Assembly: GCF_001602095.1 (NCBI RefSeq)
Contig: NZ_CP014991.1
Coordinates: forward strand, 248,001 to 312,000
DNA from: Helicobacter himalayensis
GTDB taxonomy: Bacteria; Campylobacterota; Campylobacteria; Campylobacterales; Helicobacteraceae
Direction of reading: 5' to 3'
Length of the DNA stretch: 64,000 nt
The notes under the pieces were generated by a model, which was not told the DNA's origin, did no database searches, and saw nothing but the letters and a program-made list of their open reading frames with translations. Every line of letters begins with the position of its first letter. The first letter of the stretch is position 1. This document shows, in pieces, positions 8,055 to 16,277 of this stretch. The position numbers and the translations under genes were made by a program.

Positions 8055-9413
8055 CTACTCAAACTCCACTAGCACCATTCCCGCAAAAGCGTCATTTTTG
8101 TAAAATTCCACGCGATAAATGCGCGCGTTTGTATCAATGGCGAATTTCTTAAAAAGCGCTTTTTTATGCACTAAAGTATCAAATTCATTTGGCGCTGGCG
8201 AGGTATCACCTTTTTTGACAAAGCCAATCACATTTGCCCTCATATTAGAATCTGTATTCTTGGTTTCATCACGTGGCGTGTGGATAAGAAAGCTTGTTTT
8301 AGCTTTCACAAGCGAGCCAATTTTTACCTCCTGCCTCACATCATCAATGTCAAATTCCACGCTTTGTAGTGATTTATCAAACTCTAAATACAAAGGATTT
8401 AGGCGCATCATTGTGCGATTGCCATATTTCACATCTATAAGCGCACTTTGGGGCGCTTGAGAAAGTCCTAGAATCTTGCTCTTAGATTCTATATTCACAC
8501 TTTGTAAATTCTGTTTTGCACTCAAAGGCATAGGGAAAAAATTTAGCGGAGATTTGATAGAAAATAGCGGGAGTGTGAGAATCTCATCAATTGTAAGCGT
8601 GATACTTGGGTCATTGATGAGCTTTGCCACCACTTGCGGAGTAAGCTCAAAATGCCTTTCAAATTCAATCCCCACCGCTTTCAAAAATCCTTCAATCCCT
8701 AGCAAATGATAATATGTCTTTTCGCGCAGGGGTAGAGTTTTGGATGCTTCGTGCGCGAAGGCTGGCTTATTATGCGTGATAGCAAAAAATGTCAAGCTTT
8801 TTTGCATTTGCGTGTCTTTTTTGGCGGTTTCTGTATTGCGCAAATGGTATTTGTGAAATGGCTTTAAAAGCCCGCTATTTGTGTGGTTTATCACTACTTC
8901 AATGATATTTTTTAAATCCCCAAAAGGACTTACATCAATAGAATCTTGGTCGATTATCGAGCAGTTCCCCCAACGTTTCGGACCAAAGGTTTCATTGATA
9001 TATTTTGGACGATAAAAGCCGCTTCCATCGTGCATATGGAAAATCGCCTGCACCTTTGAATCAAGAATCTGTTCTTTGATTTTTTGGATTACCTCAAATT
9101 CTGGGTCATTTGAATCTAAGTTTGCAAATTTGCGATTCAAATCCCCATACACGCCTCGACTATTATAAAACATTGAGTGCGGGCTAAGTGAGGGGATTAC
9201 GCGCACATTGCCTTTTTTAATCGTGTAGTATTGTAAAAAAAGATTTGTGGCATTATACGCGCCGGGCTCATCGCCCTGAATCCCGCTCATTATAAGCACA
9301 TTTGGTCCTTGAGAATCTTCACTTGGCATATCATACACTTTAAAATCAATGGGCATCACACCCGCACACAGCATGAATTTTAAAGCAAGCATTAAAAGTA
9401 AAAAGATTCTCAT
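8055..9413 (-). CDS. csd4: Peptidoglycan DL-carboxypeptidase, Csd4/Pgp1 type (M14/M99)
   Basis: A 452-residue exported metallopeptidase. It trims the muropeptide tripeptide to dipeptide and is needed for helical cell shape in H. pylori (Csd4) and C. jejuni (Pgp1). A signal peptide (about residues 1-18, MRIFLLLMLALKFMLCAG) precedes the zinc site. The first zinc motif is GIQGDEPG, giving Gln46 and Glu49 by count, and IFHMHDGSG supplies His128. Gln in place of the usual His is the distinguishing trait of this family, so it is not a defect. Two C-terminal beta domains follow. The gene is transcribed divergently from the FliS co-chaperone-like gene, with the promoters in 9414-9562. Confidence 0.9.
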   Translation of the reverse strand: MRIFLLLMLALKFMLCAGVMPIDFKVYDMPSEDSQGPNVLIMSGIQGDEPGAYNATNLFLQYYTIKKGNVRVIPSLSPHSMFYNSRGVYGDLNRKFANLDSNDPEFEVIQKIKEQILDSKVQAIFHMHDGSGFYRPKYINETFGPKRWGNCSIIDQDSIDVSPFGDLKNIIEVVINHTNSGLLKPFHKYHLRNTETAKKDTQMQKSLTFFAITHNKPAFAHEASKTLPLREKTYYHLLGIEGFLKAVGIEFERHFELTPQVVAKLINDPSITLTIDEILTLPLFSIKSPLNFFPMPLSAKQNLQSVNIESKSKILGLSQAPQSALIDVKYGNRTMMRLNPLYLEFDKSLQSVEFDIDDVRQEVKIGSLVKAKTSFLIHTPRDETKNTDSNMRANVIGFVKKGDTSPAPNEFDTLVHKKALFKKFAIDTNARIYRVEFYKNDAFAGMVLVEFE

Positions 9414-9562
9414 TCATTCCCCTTAGTTTTCAAAAATATTTAAATATTTTTAGGACAAAAAATGCGCGATTATAACATAACTTCGCCATGCTTAAATGGA
9501 ATAAAATGTGCTTTAAATTCACATTAAGGAGCTTTGAAAATCTTATTTAACAAGGAAAAATA

Positions 9563-10096
9563 ATGATAGATTCTAAGACTTTAGCGCAAATTTCTAGCGC
9601 GCAAACTCCCCTTAATCACGAGACTTCACGGCAGGCAAATAAGCGCTTTGGTGAGGATATAAAAGGCGTGAATGAATTTATTGGTGCTTTGCAAAGTGCG
9701 CAGATTGTGCTTACAAAGATTCTCAAAATTGCACAGGACTGCTTGTATGATGCTACTGATTTGCAACAAGCCCAAATGAGCGAATCTGAACTTGATTCTA
9801 AAAAAGCACTTGCCATAAGTGAAATCGCCTCGCTTGTGGCAGAAGCGCAGTTTTTAGGCACGCCACTTTTTGATACAAATTTAAGCGCAAATATTAATGG
9901 CGCAAAACAAAGCATTTGCTTTGCTTCCCCACTAAGCCTTTCACCTGATTTTTACGCGCTAAGTGTGTATGTGCAAGAAAAGCAAGACGAGAGTATGCAA
10001 CTATTGCTTCTTTTAAGCGAGGTGCTTAGCACGCCTTCAAATGCGCATTTTGAAAGTGTGGATTCTAACGCGCTTACTTCAATGCTAAAGGGCTAA
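9563..10096 (+). CDS. HP1076-like FliS co-chaperone / flagellin-like helical protein
   Basis: A 177-residue protein, mostly predicted helix, with N- and C-terminal heptad patterns resembling the D0/D1 ends of flagellin. It resembles H. pylori HP1076, which binds the flagellin chaperone FliS and whose gene neighbours csd4 there too. A role in flagellar export or assembly in the cytoplasm is inferred from that similarity. The ATG at 9563 is preceded by AAGGAAAAA. The stop is one base before the gltX start, so these two genes form a transcription unit. No signal peptide or membrane segment is seen. Confidence 0.7.
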   Translation: MIDSKTLAQISSAQTPLNHETSRQANKRFGEDIKGVNEFIGALQSAQIVLTKILKIAQDCLYDATDLQQAQMSESELDSKKALAISEIASLVAEAQFLGTPLFDTNLSANINGAKQSICFASPLSLSPDFYALSVYVQEKQDESMQLLLLLSEVLSTPSNAHFESVDSNALTSMLKG

Positions 10097-10097
10097 A

Positions 10098-11429
10098 ATG
10101 CTACGCTTTGCGCCATCGCCAACGGGCGATATGCATATTGGGAATCTGCGTGCGGCGATTTTTAACTACATTATCGCCAAGCAAACAAATCAACCCTTTT
10201 TAATCCGTATTGAAGACACCGACACAGCACGCAATATCGAGGGGAAAGATAAGGAAATTCTAAGTATTCTCAATCTCTTTGGGCTTTTGTGGGATAAGCT
10301 CGTGTATCAAAGTGATAATTTTCCTCGTCATAGACAATTAGCAGAGTATCTCATCGCGCAGGATAAGGCGTTTTATTGCTATTGTAGCAAGGAGTTTTTA
10401 GATAAGAAGCGCGAGGAGGCGAAAGAGCAAAAAAGGGCATTTCGCTATGAGAGTGTATGGGCGGAGCTTGAGAAAGATTCTAATCCAAAGCCTGTGGTGC
10501 GCTTGCGTGGGGTGGATAGAGAGATAAACTTTGAAGATGTGATAAAAGGAAAGCTCACTTTTGCACCAAATGAGGTGGAAAGCTTTGTGATTTTAAAAGA
10601 TGATGGCATTCCTACCTATAACTTTGCCTGCGCGGTAGATGATATGCTTTATGATGTGAGCTTTATCGTGCGTGGCGAGGATCATGTGAGTAATACGCCA
10701 AAGCAGATTCTCGTGCATAAATCTTTGGGCTATGATAAAAATATCGGCTATGCGCATTTGCCAATCATTTTGGGTGATAATGGGAGCAAAATGAGCAAGC
10801 GCGATAGTGCATCAAGTGTGAGCTGGCTTTTGGAGCAGGGCTATTTGCCACAGGCGATTTGTAACTATCTCATCGGTATGGGGAATAAAACGCCATATGA
10901 AGTGTTTAAATTGCAAGATGCGCTTGAGTGGTTTGATATTAAAAATGTTGCAAAAGCGCCGGTAAAGTTTGATATAAAGCGTCTGCGCTATTTAAATAGA
11001 GAACATTTGAAGCGACTAAATGAGTCTGAGCTTGCACTTCTTTTGCAATCAAGTGATGCGAGTATCGGCGCGATTGCAAAACTGCATTTGCAAGAGGCTA
11101 GCACGCTTAATGAAATCCGCGAGAAAGTGGATTGTATTTTCGCACCAAAGGATATTTACGCGCTCTATGAGGGGCAGGATTTTAGCAAGGAAGCACAGAT
11201 TCTCTATGATACATTGCGCGAGCTTATACAAACAAAATCTAATGCCTTGCAAGAATATGAAAGCTTGAAAGAAGTCCTCTTGATGCGCACAAACTTAAAG
11301 GGTAAAAGCTTTTTTAAGCCTTTGCGTATTTTGCTAACGGGCAATTCCCAAGGCTTAGAGCTAAACGAACTCTATCCTTATTTGCGCTTTTTCCTAGATG
11401 AGATTGTGAGGCTAAAGCCTCGCTCTTAA
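10098..11429 (+). CDS. gltX: Glutamyl-tRNA synthetase, GltX2-like
   Basis: Class I aminoacyl-tRNA synthetase of 443 residues. It carries the HIGN form of the HIGH motif in FAPSPTGDMHIGNLRAAIFN at the extreme N-terminus and the KMSKR motif in SKMSKRDSASSVSW. The zinc-binding region is reduced to CYCS. Helicobacter has two GluRS paralogues. The short start beginning MLRFAPSPTGDMHIG resembles H. pylori GltX2 (HP0643), which charges tRNA-Gln with Glu for later amidation by GatCAB. Assignment as the tRNA-Gln-specific enzyme is inferred from this similarity. Confidence 0.92.
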   Translation: MLRFAPSPTGDMHIGNLRAAIFNYIIAKQTNQPFLIRIEDTDTARNIEGKDKEILSILNLFGLLWDKLVYQSDNFPRHRQLAEYLIAQDKAFYCYCSKEFLDKKREEAKEQKRAFRYESVWAELEKDSNPKPVVRLRGVDREINFEDVIKGKLTFAPNEVESFVILKDDGIPTYNFACAVDDMLYDVSFIVRGEDHVSNTPKQILVHKSLGYDKNIGYAHLPIILGDNGSKMSKRDSASSVSWLLEQGYLPQAICNYLIGMGNKTPYEVFKLQDALEWFDIKNVAKAPVKFDIKRLRYLNREHLKRLNESELALLLQSSDASIGAIAKLHLQEASTLNEIREKVDCIFAPKDIYALYEGQDFSKEAQILYDTLRELIQTKSNALQEYESLKEVLLMRTNLKGKSFFKPLRILLTGNSQGLELNELYPYLRFFLDEIVRLKPRS

Positions 11430-11446
11430 GGCATACAAGGTTTAAT

Positions 11447-12499
11447 TTAAAGAGTATCATTCCTTGTTTTATAAGCTTTAAGAATCTGTTCTCGTAAAGA
11501 ATAAAGCTCATTAATGTGTGTAAATTTTTGCTCTGTTCCATCGGGGAATTCGATACGATTTTCCTGTTTTTTGAAGAGATAAAGTCGGCAAATCCATTTG
11601 TCTTGCAAACTAACACGCAAATAAGGTGGCCTCGCTTTCGTTTTGTAATAGTCAATCCGTGATGAATCCACTCCTGCATTGCCCAAAATAGATTTGATAA
11701 TCTGGAATCCTTGTAACTCCTCTTTCGTGAGGGGTATTTTCTTATCTTTTATTTCTCCATTTTCTTTGTTGTTATTGGGATTTTGGAGGTTGTTTTTAAT
11801 ATTTACATTTTTTTCATACGCAGTGTCACTTATAAATTCTTCAAGTGATTTTTTGATATGTTTTCTAAATTTCTCTATTGTACTACTTATCATTTTTTGC
11901 TTGGTGAGTCGCCTTGCAAAAAATGTGACAAATTCATCACTAGGTTTATTGATTTCTTGTTTGAAAATCTCTTGTATTTCACGATGATATTTTTTCTCCT
12001 TAGCCACTCTTAAAATATCATCTATATCAAGTTTAGAGTAAATAAAACGTTCCAAATCCTTTATATCTCTGGCCTTTGGGTTTTCAAGATTTATCACAAG
12101 AAATGGAATCTTATCCATAAGATTTTGGTGCTCCATATCTGTGAAAAATCGGTATTCTATGCCATTTGTAAGTATGGCAAATTTTATGCTTGGTGCGGTT
12201 TTGAAATATCTGACAAGTTGGTTGATGTGGTTATCAAGGTTTTCTGCGTGATTTTTAGCCTCTATCATGATAAAAGGCTTATTGTCTTTGAAAATAGCAT
12301 AATCAACTTTTTCGCCCTTTTTTATGCCAACATCTGTAGTGTATTCAGGCACAACAATACTTGGATTAGTTACATCATAACCAAGTGCTTTGAGAAATGG
12401 AATAACAAAAGTCATTTTGGTAGCTTCTTCAGTTTTCACAAGTGATTTCCTTTCAGAAATTGTCTCGACGATAGTATTTATTGCACTTTCAAAGTCCAT
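11447..12499 (-). CDS. Nuclease-domain protein related to type I restriction HsdR N-terminus
   Basis: A 350-residue protein whose N-terminal 150 residues match the HsdR_N-type PD-(D/E)XK fold. VDYAIFKDNKPFIMIEAKN (about residues 65-83) supplies D, E and K, and a downstream LTNGIEYRFF strand is typical. After a charged helical region, the C-terminal 80 residues contain LQGFQIIKSILG and YLRVSLQDKWICRLYLF, as in stand-alone nuclease-like proteins of this class. No helicase or methyltransferase is attached. It is divergent from a small XRE regulator across a promoter with inverted repeats, suggesting a regulated defence gene. Cleavage activity and target are unknown. Confidence 0.7.
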   Translation of the reverse strand: MDFESAINTIVETISERKSLVKTEEATKMTFVIPFLKALGYDVTNPSIVVPEYTTDVGIKKGEKVDYAIFKDNKPFIMIEAKNHAENLDNHINQLVRYFKTAPSIKFAILTNGIEYRFFTDMEHQNLMDKIPFLVINLENPKARDIKDLERFIYSKLDIDDILRVAKEKKYHREIQEIFKQEINKPSDEFVTFFARRLTKQKMISSTIEKFRKHIKKSLEEFISDTAYEKNVNIKNNLQNPNNNKENGEIKDKKIPLTKEELQGFQIIKSILGNAGVDSSRIDYYKTKARPPYLRVSLQDKWICRLYLFKKQENRIEFPDGTEQKFTHINELYSLREQILKAYKTRNDTL

Positions 12500-12532
12500 A
12501 AATCCCCCTTAAACCTTTTAAATCAAATTTTT

Positions 12533-12550
12533 ACTCTATTATAGTAGAGT
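12533..12550. promoter_or_regulatory. Inverted repeat, candidate operator of the XRE regulator
   Basis: ACTCTA-TTATAG-TAGAGT is an 18-base site with perfect 6-base arms, lying in the divergent promoter between the nuclease-domain gene (start 12499) and the XRE gene (start 12608). A related single arm lies at 12587-12601. Position and symmetry suggest binding by the adjacent helix-turn-helix protein. Confidence 0.55.
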
Positions 12551-12586
12551 GAAAAAGAATTGTAAAATAAATAAACTTAAGAAAAT

Positions 12587-12601
12587 CTATAATAATAGAG
12601 T
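12587..12601. promoter_or_regulatory. Second operator-like half-site before the XRE gene
   Basis: CTATAATAATAGAGT is the reverse of the ACTCTATTATAG arm found at 12533, with two or three extra bases in the middle. It ends about 7 bases before the ATG at 12608 and also contains a TATAAT -10-like element, so binding there could autorepress the regulator. Confidence 0.45.
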
Positions 12602-12607
12602 TTCTTA

Positions 12608-12862
12608 ATGCCACAATATAAAAACACAGATGAAATTTCTAAAACTCAAATTATGTATTTTTATCATCAAGTTGCGCAAAATGTTGCAAGAATCCGTAAG
12701 GAAAAGGGTTTATCACAACTTGAATTAAGCCTTGCCATTGGTTATAAATCTGTTTCTTTGGTGGCTGGAGCAGAGGCAGGATATAAAAATATTCATTTTA
12801 ACTTAGAGCATTTGTATAAAATCTCGCAAGTGCTTGAAGTGGATATAAAAGAGTTGTTTTAA
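12608..12862 (+). CDS. XRE-family helix-turn-helix regulator
   Basis: An 84-residue protein made almost entirely of one Cro/C1-type DNA-binding domain. VARIRKEKGLSQLELSLAIG gives helices 1 and 2, YKSVSLVAGAEAG takes the place of the usual recognition helix, and LEHLYKISQVLEVDIKELF closes the fold. Small XRE proteins next to nucleases act as controller or antitoxin-like repressors. The inverted repeats just upstream support autoregulation and control of the divergent nuclease gene. The start is ATG 12608; no Shine-Dalgarno of normal strength precedes it. An alternative ATG about 15 codons later would still keep the whole domain. Confidence 0.8.
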   Translation: MPQYKNTDEISKTQIMYFYHQVAQNVARIRKEKGLSQLELSLAIGYKSVSLVAGAEAGYKNIHFNLEHLYKISQVLEVDIKELF

Positions 12863-12917
12863 GTCCGCATTTGCTACAATGGATTTTTTAAATATTCCTA
12901 AATAGAAAGCGAAGATT

Positions 12918-14408
12918 ATGTATTCAGATTCTGTATTGAGTTTGGTGGTGCCGATTTTTGTGATTGCGCTTGTGTTTATCACAAAGCGCGTGGTGTTTTC
13001 ACTGCTTTTGGGTATCGTGCTTGCAAGTTTTATGATGAAAGGGAGCGATATTTTGGGTGCGGTGGAATATGTGATAATAAAAATTGGCGCGGTGTTTTAT
13101 GAAGATGGCGCGCTTAATATGCAAAGCGTGTATGTATTTGGATTCTTGCTTTTGCTTGGAATCTTAACGCAACTTATGAGTTATTCTGGCGGTATTGGTG
13201 CGTTTGTGAAATGGGCTAGGAAGCGTGTTAAAAGTGCGCGTGGTTCGGAGTTTGTGGCTTTTATTGCGGGGATTGTGATTTTTATTGATGATTATTTTAA
13301 TGCTTTGAGTGTGGGGCAGATTAGTAAATCGCTCAATGATGCTAATCACTCCACGCGCGAGCGCCTTGCGTATGTGATTGATTCTACTTCTGCGCCGATA
13401 TGTATTTTGATGCCAATTTCTAGCTGGGGCGCGTATATCCTCGTGCAGTTGGATAAAAATTTTAGCGGGGATAATTTTTTGCTTCTATTTGAAAGTATTT
13501 GGGCAAATTTTTATGCGTGGTTTGCGCTTTTGGGCGTGTTTTTGACGATTTTATGGCAGATTAATTTACCTGCTATGCGCAAATATCAAAATGTTGGCGT
13601 GGTGGAGAGTTTCGAGTTAGATTCTAGCAAAAATACGAGTGTGTGGCTTTTAATCATTCCTGTTATTGCGCTTATTTGTTTTGTGGCGGGGCTTATTTTT
13701 TATACCGGCTATCGCAACAGCGGGGAGCTTAGCCTCATTGCTATGTTGGGAAAAACAGACACGGGACTTTCGCTTTTTTGGGGTGGATTTGTCGCGTTTG
13801 TCCTCACGCTTTTGCTTTCTTTTAAGAATTTAAAACTAGTTGATTTTGTGCCAATATTTAAACAAGGAAGCACGGCAATGTTGCCTGCATGCCTTATTTT
13901 GGTGCTTGCGTGGGCGATAGGACCGATTATTAAAGATGACTTAAGCACGGGGCAATATTTGGCAAATCTTAGCCGTGAATTTTTAGAATCTAGCACGATC
14001 AATGCGAGCTTTGTTATTGTTTTGGTGAGCTTTCTTATTTCTGGGTTTATCGCATTTTGCACAGGTACGAGCTGGGCGACTTTTGCGATTATGATTCCCA
14101 TCGGGGCGAGTTTGGCGCAGGTGAATGGGATTGAAATTGTGCTTGTGATTTCTGCGATTTTGAGTGGTGCGGTGTTTGGCGATCACGCCTCGCCTATTTC
14201 TGATACGACTATTCTCTCCGCCACAGGGGCTGGGTGCTCGGTGCAGAGCCACTTTTTGACACAGCTTCCGTATGTTTGCACAGCGGCATTTATCGCGCTT
14301 GTGTGTTTTAGTATCGCTGGACTTAGCGGGTCGATTTTGCTTGCGCATTGTGTAGGTTTGACACTTGGAGTTGGGATATTTTATTTGTATAAGCGGGTGT
14401 ATTATTAG
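12918..14408 (+). CDS. NhaC-family Na+/H+ antiporter-like transporter
   Basis: A 496-residue inner-membrane protein with about 12 hydrophobic helices. FIDDYFNALSVGQI around residue 118 and FGDHASPISDTTILSATGA around residue 418 are signatures of the NhaC/YuiF branch of the ion transporter superfamily. They include the paired acidic residues in a helix break and the conserved GDHxSPISDT motif. Transport could be sodium-proton exchange or a coupled amino or organic acid; the sequence does not decide. mutY starts three bases after its stop, so the two are co-transcribed although functionally unrelated. Confidence 0.82.
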   Translation: MYSDSVLSLVVPIFVIALVFITKRVVFSLLLGIVLASFMMKGSDILGAVEYVIIKIGAVFYEDGALNMQSVYVFGFLLLLGILTQLMSYSGGIGAFVKWARKRVKSARGSEFVAFIAGIVIFIDDYFNALSVGQISKSLNDANHSTRERLAYVIDSTSAPICILMPISSWGAYILVQLDKNFSGDNFLLLFESIWANFYAWFALLGVFLTILWQINLPAMRKYQNVGVVESFELDSSKNTSVWLLIIPVIALICFVAGLIFYTGYRNSGELSLIAMLGKTDTGLSLFWGGFVAFVLTLLLSFKNLKLVDFVPIFKQGSTAMLPACLILVLAWAIGPIIKDDLSTGQYLANLSREFLESSTINASFVIVLVSFLISGFIAFCTGTSWATFAIMIPIGASLAQVNGIEIVLVISAILSGAVFGDHASPISDTTILSATGAGCSVQSHFLTQLPYVCTAAFIALVCFSIAGLSGSILLAHCVGLTLGVGIFYLYKRVYY

Positions 14409-14411
14409 GAT

Positions 14412-15434
14412 ATGCCTTTGCTTTTTTCCTCTTTACCTTTGGTGCAACAGCGCATTTTAGAATGGTATGAAAAAAATGGGCGCAAAGAGCTTCCGTGGCG
14501 CAATCTCAAGCGCGATGGGAGTGAGGCGTATGGTGTGTATGTGAGCGAGATTATGCTACAACAAACGCAGGTTTCGCGTGTTTTGGAAATTTTTTATTTT
14601 CCATTTTTGAAGCGATTCCCGACTTTGCAAGCATTAAATAATGCACAAGAATCTGAAGTACTTTTTTTATGGCAGGGGCTAGGTTATTATTCTCGCGCGC
14701 GCAATATGCGAAAGTGTGCGCAAATTTGTGTGAAAGATTATGGGGCGAATTTACCTGCAAATGTGCAATCTTTAAAACAACTTCCGGGCATTGGGAGCTA
14801 TACAGCAGGGGCGATTGCGTGTTTTGGTTTTGGGGAGAGTGTGGGATTTGTAGATTCTAATATCAAGCGTCTTTTTGCACGTCTTTTTGCGTTGCAAAAT
14901 CCAAGTCAAAAAGAGCTTGAAAGCCTCGCACAACGCTTATTAAATAAAAGTGCGAGTTTTAATCACAATCAAGCCCTGCTTGATTTAGGTGCGCTTATTT
15001 GCACACCTGCCCCGCGCTGTTTGATTTGTCCTTTGAGTGAATTTTGCAGGGGCAAAAATGCGCCTATGCAATACCCTTTAAAAATTGCCAAAAAATATGA
15101 GAATCTGCATCTTAAACTTTGTATTTTTTATGTGCGGGATTTTCAAGGTATTTGCTTTGCGCTTAAAAAGGCTGAAAAGGGCTTATACGCGGGGCTTTAT
15201 AATTTGCCACATTTGGAGGATTTCCCACTCACACAGCAAAGTCAAGCACGCCATATGGGGGATTTTAAGCATTCTTATACAAGATATAACATTACAGCTT
15301 CTGTGTATGCGCTAGAATCGCTAGATTTGTCAAATCCTCAAAACAATGAGTTTATTTTCGCGCATTTAGGGGATTTACCGCCGATTTCAAACCTCACTAA
15401 AAAGGCGTTGCAATATATAAGTGCTATTCTTTAA
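14412..15434 (+). CDS. mutY: A/G-specific adenine glycosylase
   Basis: Removes adenine mispaired with 8-oxoguanine or guanine, preventing G:C to T:A changes. The 340-residue protein has EIMLQQTQV with the catalytic glutamate and the helix-hairpin-helix LPGIGSYTAGAI. VDSNIKR holds the catalytic aspartate, and the 4Fe-4S ligands are spaced as Cys-X6-Cys-X2-Cys-X5-Cys in CTPAPRCLICPLSEFC. The C-terminal NUDIX-like domain ends in a KHSYTRYNI segment typical of MutY 8-oxoG recognition. The start ATG lies three bases after the transporter stop. No Shine-Dalgarno is obvious apart from TTAGGAT across the junction, which fits coupled translation. Confidence 0.93.
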   Translation: MPLLFSSLPLVQQRILEWYEKNGRKELPWRNLKRDGSEAYGVYVSEIMLQQTQVSRVLEIFYFPFLKRFPTLQALNNAQESEVLFLWQGLGYYSRARNMRKCAQICVKDYGANLPANVQSLKQLPGIGSYTAGAIACFGFGESVGFVDSNIKRLFARLFALQNPSQKELESLAQRLLNKSASFNHNQALLDLGALICTPAPRCLICPLSEFCRGKNAPMQYPLKIAKKYENLHLKLCIFYVRDFQGICFALKKAEKGLYAGLYNLPHLEDFPLTQQSQARHMGDFKHSYTRYNITASVYALESLDLSNPQNNEFIFAHLGDLPPISNLTKKALQYISAIL

Positions 15435-15602
15435 AATTGTATCATATCGCGCGAGTGGATTTTACTTGTTTTCGCCGAGATTTACTCGCACTCATATTCG
15501 TGTTTGTTAATAAGGCTTTGATTCTATTATAGGTGTTAGAGAATCTATGCCTTCCGATGTATTGCCTGTATGGAAGTGAATTCCGCTTGTCTCCGCTTCA
15601 AT

Positions 15603-15670
15603 TTCGCTACACTTCGCTTGCGTGCGCCAATATTTGGCAATTTCTCGTTAATTAGGTTTATAGATTCTGT
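15603..15670. repeat. Diverged dispersed repeat in the mutY-slyD gap
   Basis: The stretch from TTCGCTACACTTCGCTTGCG to TTTATAGATTCTGT resembles, at roughly three matches in four by eye, a stretch at about 549-608 inside the membrane protein gene. Just upstream, GGAAGTGAATTCCGC (15573-15587) matches in inverse a segment near 30299 inside the NFACT gene. The rest of the 15435-15717 gap holds no gene I can support. Confidence 0.4.
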
Positions 15671-15717
15671 CCTGTTTTGGTTGTTGAGAATCTGGATAGA
15701 TTCTCTAGAGTGAAGTT

Positions 15718-16266
15718 CTAATGTCCGCAGCCACAACCGCCACTACCGCAACAGCCAGAGCGTCCGCTATGATCATGTCCGCCTTCACCTCCACAACCAC
15801 AGCCTCCGCCAACACCACCTTGCAAGATTTCAAGCTCGCTCGCATCGCGCACACCAAGCACTTTCACTTCAAAGCTAAGTGCTTTTCCAGCTAGCGGGTG
15901 ATTGTAGTCGATAATCACAACTTCATCATTAAAGCCTTTTACAATCACTTGCGCAGTTTGCCCATCATCGCTTTGACCAAAAAGCGTCATACCTTCTTTT
16001 AGGTCAATGCCACTAAACTGCTCGCGCGCTACCTCTTGGATAAGATCGGCTTGATACACGCCATAAGCATCTTCAGGCTTTATCTCTGTTTTGATAACTT
16101 CGCCTGTCTTTTTACCTAAAAGTGCGTTTTCTAAACCAGCGATGACTTGATTTGCCCCGACTAAAAATTCTAGCGGTGCGCCACCTTTATTAGAATCTAT
16201 AATATCCCCACTTTGTGTATCGATTACCTCATATTCAATACTTGCTACTTTGTTTTTTTCAATCAT
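15718..16266 (-). CDS. slyD: FKBP-type peptidyl-prolyl isomerase SlyD
   Basis: A 182-residue cytoplasmic prolyl isomerase, chaperone and metallochaperone. In H. pylori SlyD helps nickel delivery to hydrogenase and urease. The FKBP core (VASIEYEVIDTQSGDIIDSN, LEFLVGANQVIAGLENALLG) encloses an insert-in-flap domain (about residues 70-125). The NHPLAGKALSFEVKV segment is a SlyD signature. The last 35 residues are a Gly/Cys/His-rich tail with many Cys and His residues for Ni or Zn binding. It is the last gene of tolB-pal-ybgF-slyD, 12 bases after ybgF. Confidence 0.95.
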   Translation of the reverse strand: MIEKNKVASIEYEVIDTQSGDIIDSNKGGAPLEFLVGANQVIAGLENALLGKKTGEVIKTEIKPEDAYGVYQADLIQEVAREQFSGIDLKEGMTLFGQSDDGQTAQVIVKGFNDEVVIIDYNHPLAGKALSFEVKVLGVRDASELEILQGGVGGGCGCGGEGGHDHSGRSGCCGSGGCGCGH

Positions 16267-16277
16267 TTTTATTTCCT

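Noticed and set aside
8055-9413. Csd4 inactivated because the first zinc histidine is replaced by glutamine
   Set aside because: Gln46 is the normal ligand in this family, so the gene should be active.
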